Below, in pieces: positions 37,150 to 47,849 of a stretch of DNA of 64,000 nucleotides. Under the pieces are notes generated by a model. That model was not told the origin of the DNA, made no database searches, and saw only the letters and a program-made list of their open reading frames with translations. Numbering within the stretch: the stretch's first letter is position 1; each line of letters begins with the position of its first letter. This stretch comes from Tamaricihabitans halophyticus (GTDB lineage Bacteria > Actinomycetota > Actinomycetes > Mycobacteriales > Pseudonocardiaceae): positions 238,338-302,337 of the forward strand of contig NZ_SLXQ01000006.1 in the NCBI RefSeq assembly GCF_004340875.1, written 5' to 3'. Made by a program: the position numbers and the translations under genes.

Positions 37150-38183
37150 CAGCCGCGCTCGTATTCGGCGAGCACCTTGTCGATCTCGGCGAGGGTGTTC
37201 GCCTTACCCGCCTCGCTCTGGAAAGACGCGGTGACCGAGGTGCGGGCCAGTTCGGCGAGTTCCCGTGCGGTCAGCCCGAGTGTTCCGGCGACGGCGCGGT
37301 ACTCGCCGACGAGCGTGGCGCCGAACATCGGCGGATCGTCGGTGTTCAGGGTTACCGGCACGCCATGATCCAGCATCCGGCGGATCGGATGTGCCTCGAT
37401 CGACGGCACCTGCCGGGTGCGCACGTTCGAGGTCGGGCAGACCTCGAAGACGATGCCCCGCTCGCGCGCGTAGTCCAGCAGCCGCGGGTCGGAGCCGGCG
37501 CTGGTGCCGTGCCCGATCCGTTCCGCGCCGAGATCGTGGATCGCCGACCACACGGTCGCTGGCCCGGTCGTCTCGCCGGCATGCGGCACACTACGCAGGC
37601 CGGCCTCGCGCGCCGCGGTGAACATCGGGGCGAACTGTGCCCTGCCCACACCGACCTCAGGGCCGCCGAGGCCGAAGGAGACCAGCCCCTGCGGCCGGTT
37701 TCCCAGCGCGAAGGCAACCGTCTCGCGCCCGCCGAGCACGCCTTGCTCGCCGGGAATGTCGAAGCACCAGGCGAGTTCGACGCCATAGCGTTCGCTTGCC
37801 TCGGTTCGCCCGTCGGCGAGCCCGGTCAGCAGCGCGTCGTCGGACATCCCGTCGAGCAGATGGTTGTACGGCGTGACGGTCACCTCGGCATAGCGCACCT
37901 GCTGCGCGGCCAGCTCCCTGGCGAGCCCGGTGACCAGCAGTTCGATGTCCGCCGCGGTGCGGATCAGTGATTGCACGGCGAGGTACACCCGGACGAAGTG
38001 GTCGAAGTCGCGGAACTGGTAGAACTCCCGCAACGCGGCCGCATCGGTTGGCACGCCTGCTTCCGGGTGCCGGGCGGCCAGCGCGAGCACGGTGTCCACG
38101 CTCGCGGAGCCGACCAGATGCACATGTAGTTCCGCCTTGGGTAGCGCAACCACAAAGTCGTCCAAATTAGACACATTAGACAA
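37149..38183 (-). CDS. Adenosine deaminase-family protein
   Basis: 344 residues from the TTG at 38183 (AGGAG 7 nt upstream). Metal and catalytic motifs are in order: PKAELHVHLVGS, SFGLGGPE, VPHAGE, IGHGTSAG, CPTSN, and TLNTDDPPMF. This is the complete zinc-deaminase set. Adenosine is the usual substrate of this class; adenine or another purine nucleoside cannot be excluded. An ATG at 38228 is in frame but lies inside a strong RNA fold. The leader carries a hairpin that masks the RBS. Confidence 0.87.
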   Translation of the reverse strand: MSNVSNLDDFVVALPKAELHVHLVGSASVDTVLALAARHPEAGVPTDAAALREFYQFRDFDHFVRVYLAVQSLIRTAADIELLVTGLARELAAQQVRYAEVTVTPYNHLLDGMSDDALLTGLADGRTEASERYGVELAWCFDIPGEQGVLGGRETVAFALGNRPQGLVSFGLGGPEVGVGRAQFAPMFTAAREAGLRSVPHAGETTGPATVWSAIHDLGAERIGHGTSAGSDPRLLDYARERGIVFEVCPTSNVRTRQVPSIEAHPIRRMLDHGVPVTLNTDDPPMFGATLVGEYRAVAGTLGLTARELAELARTSVTASFQSEAGKANTLAEIDKVLAEYERG

Positions 38184-38188
38184 GGGAA

Positions 38189-38257
38189 AACTCCTGCGAT
38201 ACAGCGAATTTAGCCATGCACGATGCACATGGCAGGACAGTTGGAATCGCAGGAGTT
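38189..38257 (-). promoter_or_regulatory. RBS-sequestering hairpin in the deaminase leader
   Basis: On the minus strand AACTCCTGCGAT (38257-38246) pairs perfectly over 12 bp with ATCGCAGGAGTT (38200-38189), which contains the AGGAG of the TTG start at 38183. Between the arms, GCCATG and CATGGC (38228-38233 and 38213-38218) make a second hairpin. The whole is a compact 69-nt element in the 5' leader, suitable for translational control by a ligand, protein or temperature. Confidence 0.6.
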
Positions 38258-38411
38258 AGCTATGGGGCGAGATCGCCGCGCCGGTGATCCTCGCCGTAGA
38301 GTGGCAACGGCGGCACGATCCACCGCGCGGTGGCGAGTGGTATGCCACTGCGGATCACCGGGTCAGCATAACCCGGGGCGGGTACCCGGTCGAGCGCTTT
38401 GGCCCAGCGAA
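38258..38411. other. Gap before the GNAT gene
   Basis: 154 bp. The plus-strand ATG at 38262 after a GGAG-like sequence opens a 65-codon frame that runs into the GNAT gene and has no recognisable product; I see no supported gene here. Confidence 0.4.
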
Positions 38412-41118
<2,707 letters not shown>

Positions 41119-41159
41119 CTAATAACCCCGACCGACGAACCCGCTCGCGACGCCACCAG

Positions 41160-41185
41160 ACCGCAATCTTTAGGGATCTTGCGGT
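41160..41185 (+). repeat. 3'-end palindromic repeat, copy 6 (inside a gene end)
   Basis: ACCGCA, a 14-nt loop with CTTTAGGGATCT, then TGCGGT. On the minus strand it encodes the last residues and stop codon (PPQDP-stop) of the gene at 41170-41949. Confidence 0.8.
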
Positions 41186-41949
41186 GGACGCGCCTCGGAC
41201 TGGGTCGAATCGGACTGGGGCGAATCCGACTGGGGCGAATCCGGCAGCCCGGCCAGTCCGCGCACCACCGTGCGCAACTCGAGCAGCGTCACCGCGCCGG
41301 CTGGCTCCGCCTCCGCCGTTTCCACCCTGCGGAGTCGCTCGGCGGCCAGTCGCTCGCCGAGCGTGGCATCCAGCGGCAGGAACGTCATCGTCTGCTTCGC
41401 CGATTCGGTGAGGTCGGCCAGTCGCGGGTGGTGTACGGCCACATCGACCAGTTGCTCGGCGGTATCCACCTGCACGGCTACCCGGACCTCGGCCAGCGGC
41501 AACCGGTGTTCCCCGAGATTCACCGTGACCTCGGTGGGATCGGGCACCGGGGGTACCGAATCGTGGTACTCCCACAGCAGGTCCTCGGCAGGTGCCCGAG
41601 CCAGCCAGGCGTCCGTGTACGGCCGCAGCTTCGGGTCTTCCTGCCCGGTCAGCACCAGTGCGTAATTGGCTCGCTGGCCCCGTTCGACGGCGAACTGCAA
41701 CTCCGGGTGCAGGTCCGCGACCACCTCGCAGAGCAGCTGCTCCACCCGCTGTGGGGCACGGTCCCCGAGCGCGGCGTGCACCTCGGGCAACAGCGCCGAC
41801 CATCGCTGCCAGAACCGCTCGGCCAGTTCGGCTGGCTCGGCCCCGAGCAGCTTCCGTTCATCGAAGATCCCGGTCGGTGCGGGCGCGGCGGTAGCGGGCT
41901 CGCTTCCGACCTCCGTGCCGCCGCGACGCCGACGAAACCAGTTGCGCAT
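41170..41949 (-). CDS. Conserved actinobacterial hypothetical protein
   Basis: 259 residues. MRNWFRRRRGG is followed by a folded region (LLGAEPAELAERFWQRWSAL; LCEVVADLHPELQFAVERG; QRANYALVLTGQEDPKLRPY) that I recognise only as a conserved actinobacterial protein without a function. The C-terminus ends in short SPQSDSPQSDS repeats, and the stop lies in a palindromic repeat. ATG at 41949 chosen over 41973 because conservation seems to start at the basic segment. Confidence 0.65.
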   Translation of the reverse strand: MRNWFRRRRGGTEVGSEPATAAPAPTGIFDERKLLGAEPAELAERFWQRWSALLPEVHAALGDRAPQRVEQLLCEVVADLHPELQFAVERGQRANYALVLTGQEDPKLRPYTDAWLARAPAEDLLWEYHDSVPPVPDPTEVTVNLGEHRLPLAEVRVAVQVDTAEQLVDVAVHHPRLADLTESAKQTMTFLPLDATLGERLAAERLRRVETAEAEPAGAVTLLELRTVVRGLAGLPDSPQSDSPQSDSTQSEARPPQDP

Positions 41950-41991
41950 ACCCACCATTGTGCGCGCCAGCACCCAGGTGTCGCAGGCCGT

Positions 41992-43035
41992 TCACCAATC
42001 CTCGGGTGGTTCGACGAAGGCCTTGCCCAGATCGCGTGTCGCCGAAAGTGCCGTGCGCAGCCAACTTGTACTCGCGCCGGCCAGCCCGCAACTCGGCGTG
42101 GGCACCGCGAGCTCGGCGAGAGTCGTGCGCGAAAAGCCCAGCCGGTCCACCAGGCGCAGCGCTGGTCCGGCGAGCGTACGCAGGTCCGGACGAGTGCCCC
42201 GGTCGGTACTGGGCACAAGGCCAAGCAGCAGTACGGTGCCGCTGTCCCAGGCCTGTCCCAACTCGTCGGTGAATGCCGTGGGGGCACCGTCCAGCGAACT
42301 CGCATCCAACGACACGCCAGCCGCGCCCGCCTTGCGAAACAGCGCGATCGGTGGTCGGGGCGCACAGCAGTGCACCAGCACCGGAGCACCGGTTGCCGCG
42401 CGAGCGGCGCTGATCACCCTGGCGAGTAGTTCGACCGCCTCCGGCTGTGGGACGGCTGGTACCTGTTCGTAGCCGGATGGCGAGCGCAACGCGCCGGCGA
42501 GCACCTGCGGCAGGCTCGGTTCGTCCAGCTGCACGACCACGGTGCTACCGGTTCGCCTTGCGACCTCCGCGATATGCGCGCGGAGCCCTTCGACCAGCGA
42601 TTCAGTGAACTCGCGTACGGCGCCGCGATCTGTGAGCACCCGATGTCCGCGCGCCAGCTCGATCTCGGCCGTCAGCGTCCATGGCCCAGCCAGCTGCACC
42701 TTCACCACGCCCGGCGACGCCCCGGCACGCTCGACCATCTCGTCCAGCGTGTCCACGTCCTTGCGGAGCAGATCAACCGCCCTGCGTTGCACACTGCCAG
42801 GGCGCGCCGCGACCCGGTAGCCGCTTGGCACCACATCCACCGCGAGATCGACAAGCAGCGCGGCGCTACGGCCGATGATGTCGGCGCCGACGCCGCGGGC
42901 CGGAAGTTCCGGCAGATAGGGGAATTCGGGCAGCTCACCAAGCACAATATTGGCCGCTTCCCGCGGGTCGGTACCCGGCATCGAGCCGATCCCGGTCGCC
43001 GCGCCGGCGGGCCAGGGCAGCCCCGTTTCAGCCAC
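41992..43035 (-). CDS. Half-size methionine synthase-like protein (Rv3015c-like)
   Basis: 347 residues, about half the length of cobalamin-independent MetE. It covers a single TIM-barrel half with PAGAATGIGSMPGTDPREAA at the start. The zinc ligands of MetE are plausible: His-Cys in VLVHCCAPRPP and Cys in PTPSCGLAGAS. The position next to ligA matches M. tuberculosis Rv3015c. Whether it methylates homocysteine or another thiol is not known. Confidence 0.8.
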   Translation of the reverse strand: MAETGLPWPAGAATGIGSMPGTDPREAANIVLGELPEFPYLPELPARGVGADIIGRSAALLVDLAVDVVPSGYRVAARPGSVQRRAVDLLRKDVDTLDEMVERAGASPGVVKVQLAGPWTLTAEIELARGHRVLTDRGAVREFTESLVEGLRAHIAEVARRTGSTVVVQLDEPSLPQVLAGALRSPSGYEQVPAVPQPEAVELLARVISAARAATGAPVLVHCCAPRPPIALFRKAGAAGVSLDASSLDGAPTAFTDELGQAWDSGTVLLLGLVPSTDRGTRPDLRTLAGPALRLVDRLGFSRTTLAELAVPTPSCGLAGASTSWLRTALSATRDLGKAFVEPPEDW

Positions 43036-43150
43036 TGCTCACCACTCCAGACTTTTTACCTACCGCGGGCTCGTGCCAGATCCCGCCCTACGCGTACCGT
43101 AGTGCGCACGCGGCCGACGCGGCGCGCGTGGCGATCACTCCTCGAAAATC

Positions 43151-43162
43151 CGTTGTACAACG
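43151..43162. promoter_or_regulatory. Perfect 12-bp palindrome before the nitrilase gene
   Basis: CGTTGTACAACG is self-complementary and lies 84 nt upstream of the nitrilase start. It may be an operator for the IclR regulator encoded two genes downstream. Confidence 0.4.
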
Positions 43163-43246
43163 CCGGTGGCCGATGGTGGCTGCCGTCTCGCGCTGCCGAG
43201 CCGAGGAGCCGCCGGAGAGAAACGCGGATGTTGGGAGGTGAAACGC

Positions 43247-44080
43247 ATGAGAGTGGCACTCGCACAGACGAACTGCCAGCTCGGCGATATCGAGGGGAAC
43301 CTCGTGAATACCGAACGGCTGATCAAGGAGGCGGCCGCACAGCAGGCCGATCTGGTGGTATTTCCCGAGCTCAGCCTCACCGGTTATGCGCTCGGTCAGG
43401 TAACTGACGATATGTCCCTGCCGCTGACCGACCCACGCTTGGCGGAACTGTCCAGGCACGGCCCCGATGTGGTGATCGGGCTACTCGAGGACGCCCCGGT
43501 GCGCAGGCATAATTCCGCGGTCTACCTTTCCGCGGGCCAGGTAGTGCACAACCACCGGAAGCTGTACCTGCCGAACTACCTGATCTGGGAGGAACGCAAG
43601 CACGCGAGCCCCGGCCAGCGCATGCGTGCCTTCGACACCGCGCACGCCAGGATGGCGACGCTGGTGTGCAACGACTGCTGGCAGCCGATGCTGCCCTGGT
43701 TGGCCGCGCAGGACGGCGCGGAGATCCTGCTGGTGCCGACGAACAGCGCGTCGAAAACCACCGCGGGCGGGTTCGATCCGGCGCCGTACTGGCATGACCT
43801 GCTCGGCTACACGGCACGGATGCAGCAGTGCTGGGTGGTGTTCGTCAATCGGGTCGGCGATGAGGCCGGTGCGCGGTTCTGGGGCGGTTCCCAGGTCCTC
43901 GACCCGTGGGGCGAGGTGGTCGCGCGGGCACCCGAGTGGGATGAATCGCTGCTGATCGTGGACCTCGACGTGCGGGCCGCCAGGCGGCGCAGGCGCGAGA
44001 TGCCGCTGCTGCAAGAGGCCCGGCTTGGCCTGCTTCGCCGCGAGCTGGAACGCCTGATCAACGAAAGCGGCGACGACTAG
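43247..44080 (+). CDS. Carbon-nitrogen hydrolase (nitrilase superfamily)
   Basis: 277 residues with the full E-K-C triad: Glu in VVFPELSLTGYA, Lys in NHRKLYLPNY, and Cys in LVCNDCWQPMLP. Amidases and N-carbamoyl hydrolases share this layout. Start at 43247 with RBS GGGAGGTGAAA. First gene of a co-directional group with a DUF6282 protein, an IclR regulator and an alpha/beta hydrolase, probably a catabolic unit (inference). Confidence 0.87.
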   Translation: MRVALAQTNCQLGDIEGNLVNTERLIKEAAAQQADLVVFPELSLTGYALGQVTDDMSLPLTDPRLAELSRHGPDVVIGLLEDAPVRRHNSAVYLSAGQVVHNHRKLYLPNYLIWEERKHASPGQRMRAFDTAHARMATLVCNDCWQPMLPWLAAQDGAEILLVPTNSASKTTAGGFDPAPYWHDLLGYTARMQQCWVVFVNRVGDEAGARFWGGSQVLDPWGEVVARAPEWDESLLIVDLDVRAARRRRREMPLLQEARLGLLRRELERLINESGDD

Positions 44081-44147
44081 CCACCGCACTCGCCCAGTGT
44101 CCGGGCGCGGTGGGCGCACCTGAACGGAGCCGTGGGCGCACCGGTGG

Positions 44148-45014
44148 TTGCCGGCGCTCACCGACTCCCGCAGGCTTGCTGGCGTGTTCGATCTCCACGT
44201 GCACGCCGCCCCGGACATCTGGCCGCGCCATGGCGGCGACCTGGCTACCGTCACCGCCTATGCGCGCGCCGGGTTCACCGGTTGTGTCCTCAAAGGCCAC
44301 TATGAGTCCACTGTAGGCAGAGCGGCGGCCGCGGCGGAAGTGACCGGTCTTGCGGTCTTCGGCGGGATCGCGTTGAACCGGCACGTCGGTGGGATCAACG
44401 CGGCGGCGGTGGCCGCGACGCTCGCCCAGGGCGGTCGCGTTGTGTGGTTTCCCACCAGCGACGCGCATGCGCAGCATGCCGCTGGTCTACCGAGGCTATG
44501 CGGGCAACATCCGGAGCTGTCCCCGCTCAGTTACGGGATTCCACCCGTGAATCCGGAAACCGCCGACGAGGTCACCCGGATCTGCGAACTCATCGCCGAG
44601 GCGGACGCGGTACTCGCCACCGGGCACCTGAGCACGGCGGAGATCGGCTGGCTGTTGCCGGTCGCCGCCCGGCACGGCGTTCGCCGGGTGCTGCTCACCC
44701 ACCCCGGCTACACGGTGCCGGCGATGCCGGCGGAGACGGCACGCGAGTTCGCTTCGGCTGGCGCGCTGGTGGAAATCACCACCTTCCAGCTGCTGCATCA
44801 GCATGGCGCCAGCGCGGCCTGGCTCGCCGAATATGCCCGTACGGTCGGGGTGGACCGCGTTGTGCTGTCCTCGGACGCTGGCCAGCCGGATTCCCCACCG
44901 CCGCCAGAAGCGCTGGTGTTACTGCAAGAAACCCTTGCCGCACAGGGCATCGACCCCGGATCGCTGCGCAGCGCGGCGAGCGAGCGGGCAGCGGAGCTGG
45001 TGATGCCCGGATGA
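44148..45014 (+). CDS. DUF6282-type metal-dependent hydrolase
   Basis: 288 residues from a probable TTG start. VFDLHVHAAPDIWPRHGGD carries the H-x-H metal motif; further His and Asp residues occur in LKGHYEST, LATGHLSTAEIGW, LLTHPGYTVPAMP and VVLSSDAGQPDSPPP. This resembles an amidohydrolase-like TIM barrel (DUF6282). It lies 67 nt after the nitrilase gene. The substrate is unknown. Confidence 0.75.
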   Translation: MPALTDSRRLAGVFDLHVHAAPDIWPRHGGDLATVTAYARAGFTGCVLKGHYESTVGRAAAAAEVTGLAVFGGIALNRHVGGINAAAVAATLAQGGRVVWFPTSDAHAQHAAGLPRLCGQHPELSPLSYGIPPVNPETADEVTRICELIAEADAVLATGHLSTAEIGWLLPVAARHGVRRVLLTHPGYTVPAMPAETAREFASAGALVEITTFQLLHQHGASAAWLAEYARTVGVDRVVLSSDAGQPDSPPPPEALVLLQETLAAQGIDPGSLRSAASERAAELVMPG

Positions 45015-45088
45015 TCGCGACGCTCCGGCGGCGTGCGCATGGAGCAACTCCGGTTGCCAGGCTCGCCGGTCCCGCGGAGAGTGTGGGT

Positions 45089-45853
45089 ATGCCAAACGAA
45101 TCCTTGTCGAGCGTGCAGCGGGCGATCGCGGTACTCGAAGCCCTCGGCTCCCCTGAAGGGCCGGCCGGCACCGGGGTCGTGGAAATAGCCCGCCACCTCG
45201 GTAGGGAAAAGACCCAGGTGTCCCGCACCCTGCAGGTACTCAGCGAGGCAGGCTTCGTGGAACGGGATCCGAAGACGCTCGAATACCAGCTCGGCTGGCG
45301 GTTGTACACACTGGCCGCGGGAGCAAGCGATCGGAAGCTGATCGCGGCGGCGCCTTCCGTGCTGCGCAAACTCGTCGGGCTGGTGTCCGAACGTAGCCAT
45401 CTCAGTGTGCGCAACGCGAACGAGGCACTGACCGTGCTGTCCGAGAACCCGCTGCGTTCGGTACAGGCGGCTGGCTGGATCGGCCGCACTACCCCGATGC
45501 ACTGCACCTCAACCGGACGTGCGCTGCTTTTCGATGCCGCCGACGATGAAGCGCTGGAACTGTTCAACGCCAGCGCTTCGATGATCGCCGGACCGAAGGC
45601 CGCGCATACCGAGCGGGAATTCCTCAACCGGCTACGCAGGGCACGCAAGCTGGGATTCGCGCTCGCGGACGAGGAGTTCGAGGCAGGGCTGGTCGCGGCG
45701 GCCGCACCGGTACGCGATTTCACCGGCCGGATCGTGGCGGCGGTGAACGTATCCGCACCCAAATACCGCGTCGGCAGGGCCCTTCCCAACATCGGCAGGG
45801 CTGTCGCGGAGACCGCACGGGAACTGACCGAGCGACTTCACGGCACGGGTTAG
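45089..45853 (+). CDS. IclR-family transcriptional regulator
   Basis: 254 residues. The N-terminal wHTH (VEIARHLGREKTQVSRTLQVLSEAGFV) and the C-terminal effector domain (TPMHCTSTGRALLFDA; GFALADEEFEAGLVAAAAPVRDFTGRIVAAVNVSAP) are complete. The ATG at 45089 follows GGAGAG. It sits inside the nitrilase/DUF6282/hydrolase group and is the probable local regulator. Confidence 0.88.
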   Translation: MPNESLSSVQRAIAVLEALGSPEGPAGTGVVEIARHLGREKTQVSRTLQVLSEAGFVERDPKTLEYQLGWRLYTLAAGASDRKLIAAAPSVLRKLVGLVSERSHLSVRNANEALTVLSENPLRSVQAAGWIGRTTPMHCTSTGRALLFDAADDEALELFNASASMIAGPKAAHTEREFLNRLRRARKLGFALADEEFEAGLVAAAAPVRDFTGRIVAAVNVSAPKYRVGRALPNIGRAVAETARELTERLHGTG

Positions 45854-45896
45854 TCACCCACTGGAACTCATGGTTCGACCAATTCAAGGAGGAAAG

Positions 45897-46823
45897 ATGC
45901 GTACGCGGCCGCTGCCGTTCTTCTCGCACGGTGATCGGCTCGACGCCGATCTACATCTACCCGACGATGCTGGCGCAGGGGCACCGTATCCGGTGCTGAT
46001 TCCCGCATCGGGATTCCAGGGGCTCAAGGATATCCATCCCGCGCGGTTCGCCCGGGTGTTCAGCCAGCTCGGCTACGCGGTACTCGCCTTCGACTACGCG
46101 GGTTTCGGTGACAGCGAAGGGGAACGTGGCCGGCTCGCCCCGCAGCAGTGGGTGGAGAACCTTCGCGGGGCGGTGGACAGGGTGCACGAGCACGAGGAGA
46201 TCGACGCCGACCGGATCGGACTGCTCGGCTGGGGGCTCGGCGGCGGGGTGGTGGTCGCCGAAGCCGCCGACGATCCGCGGGTGCGGGCGGTCGCCGCGCT
46301 GAACGGTATTGGCGATGGCACGCGCTCCACCAAGATGATGCACGACGCGGAATCCTGGCAAAGCTTGCAACGCCGGATTCGCGCGGATCGGGGGCGCCGG
46401 GCCGAGTTCGGCCGTTCGGAGATCACCTCGCCGTGGGACATCGTGCGGCTGGACCTGGACGCCAAGACCGAGGGGTACGTGAACCTCGAGCTGTACCAGA
46501 CACCCGGCTTTGGTTCGGGCGTAACGCTGGAATCGGCTGACATGCTGCTGCGCTTCCAACCGGAGGCGGTGGCGCACCGGATCTCGCCACGCCCGCTGCT
46601 CGTGGTGCACGGCGCGGAGAACCGGCTGCATCTACCGGAGGAGGCACGCTCGCTTTACGAGCACGCAGCCGAACCCAAGGAGCTGATGATGCTGCCAGGA
46701 CACGGGCATACCGAATGGATGTACGACGACAATCCGACATTCCAGTCTATTGTGCACAAACTGGATGGGTTCTACTCGACGGCGTTCGCCAACCCGCCGG
46801 CCCACGCCAGCATCGCCAGCTAA
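45897..46823 (+). CDS. Alpha/beta-hydrolase fold protein lacking the nucleophile Ser
   Basis: 308 residues from the ATG at 45897 with an ideal AGGAGG. The fold is clear (VLIPASGFQGLKDIHP; LAFDYAGFGDSEGERG; PLLVVHGAENRLHLPEEA; MMLPGHGHTEWM). The nucleophile elbow reads GWGLGGG where the family has G-x-S-x-G, so Ser is replaced by Gly. The DNA (GGC TGG GGG CTC GGC) supports this. It may be non-hydrolytic or use another mechanism. Confidence 0.8.
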   Translation: MRTRPLPFFSHGDRLDADLHLPDDAGAGAPYPVLIPASGFQGLKDIHPARFARVFSQLGYAVLAFDYAGFGDSEGERGRLAPQQWVENLRGAVDRVHEHEEIDADRIGLLGWGLGGGVVVAEAADDPRVRAVAALNGIGDGTRSTKMMHDAESWQSLQRRIRADRGRRAEFGRSEITSPWDIVRLDLDAKTEGYVNLELYQTPGFGSGVTLESADMLLRFQPEAVAHRISPRPLLVVHGAENRLHLPEEARSLYEHAAEPKELMMLPGHGHTEWMYDDNPTFQSIVHKLDGFYSTAFANPPAHASIAS

Positions 46824-46872
46824 TTGCGCGCTGGTCGCGGCACACGCCCGCGGTTATTGCACGAAACATCGG

Positions 46873-46900
46873 TTGCACCACCCGGGTGGCGGGCTACAGT
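46873..46900 (+). promoter_or_regulatory. Leaderless promoter of the DUF2510/scramblase gene
   Basis: TTGCAC (46873-46878), 16-nt spacer, TACAGT (46895-46900). The GTG start is 6 nt after the -10, where transcription should begin. Confidence 0.6.
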
Positions 46901-46906
46901 ACCGGA

Positions 46907-47836
46907 GTGACGACAGCTCCACCGCCACCCGGTTGGTATCCCGACCAGGCGGACCAGCGCTACGTCCGCTGGTGGGACGGCCGGCAGTGGACCCAGCATG
47001 TACAGCCCGCGCAGCCCCAGGCTCCGCAACAACCGGCACCGCAGCAGCCGGGCGGCAACCCGCGGCCTTACGGTGGCCATCCACAACAGGGCCATCCGCA
47101 ACAGGGCCATCCACAACAGGGCTATCCGCAGCCAGTGGGGCATAGCGACGCCGAGGCCATCGAGCTCAACATTGATCGTGGCCACAACCCGGCGGATATC
47201 CAACAACAGGTGGCGGGCGCGACCGGCGGCGCGGCCACCGGAGGCGGCGGCACGCTGTTCACCGAGCCCATTCTGGTGGTGAACCAGAAGGGCAAGCTGA
47301 TCGAGATGGCCAATGAGTTCCAGGTATTCAGCCAGCACGGTCAGCAGCTCGGCTCCGTTGTACAGGTCGGGCAGAGCGGGATGAAGAAGGCGGTACGCCT
47401 GCTGACCAAGTACGACCAGTTCATGACGCACCGCTTCGAACTCAGGGATATCCAGCACACGCCGCTGCTGCAGCTGACCCGACCGGCCAAGGTCTTCAAG
47501 TCCAAGATGCTGGTGAGCTACCCGAACGGCCAGCAGCTCGGCGAGATCGTGCAAGAGAACGTGTTCGGCAAGATCAAGTTCGCGCTGAACGTGAACGGCC
47601 AGCAGATCGGCTCGATTCAGGCGGAGAACTGGCGGGCCTGGAACTTCGCCATCCTGGACGCCGGCGAGAACGAGATCGCGCGGATCACCAAAACCTGGGC
47701 GGGGCTGGCCAGGGCGATGTTCACCACGGCGGACAACTACGTGGTGCAGCTACACCGCCCGCTGGCCGACCCGCTGCTGAGTATGGTGCTCGCCGCCGCG
47801 CTGACCGTGGATACCGCGCTGAAACAGGACTCGTAG
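46907..47836 (+). CDS. DUF2510 and phospholipid scramblase-like protein
   Basis: 309 residues from a leaderless GTG. The N-terminal DUF2510 domain is PPGWYPDQADQRYVRWWDG. A Pro/Gln linker contains four 15-bp repeats coding GHPQQ (47075-47134). The C-terminal about 200 residues are a scramblase/LURP-one-like barrel (LFTEPILVVNQKGKLIEMANEF; VFKSKMLVSYPNGQQLGEIV; AWNFAILDAGENEIARITK). It ends in a hydrophobic helix. Convergent with dnaE. Confidence 0.82.
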   Translation: MTTAPPPPGWYPDQADQRYVRWWDGRQWTQHVQPAQPQAPQQPAPQQPGGNPRPYGGHPQQGHPQQGHPQQGYPQPVGHSDAEAIELNIDRGHNPADIQQQVAGATGGAATGGGGTLFTEPILVVNQKGKLIEMANEFQVFSQHGQQLGSVVQVGQSGMKKAVRLLTKYDQFMTHRFELRDIQHTPLLQLTRPAKVFKSKMLVSYPNGQQLGEIVQENVFGKIKFALNVNGQQIGSIQAENWRAWNFAILDAGENEIARITKTWAGLARAMFTTADNYVVQLHRPLADPLLSMVLAAALTVDTALKQDS

Positions 47837-47849
47837 CCCGTCTGGCGCG

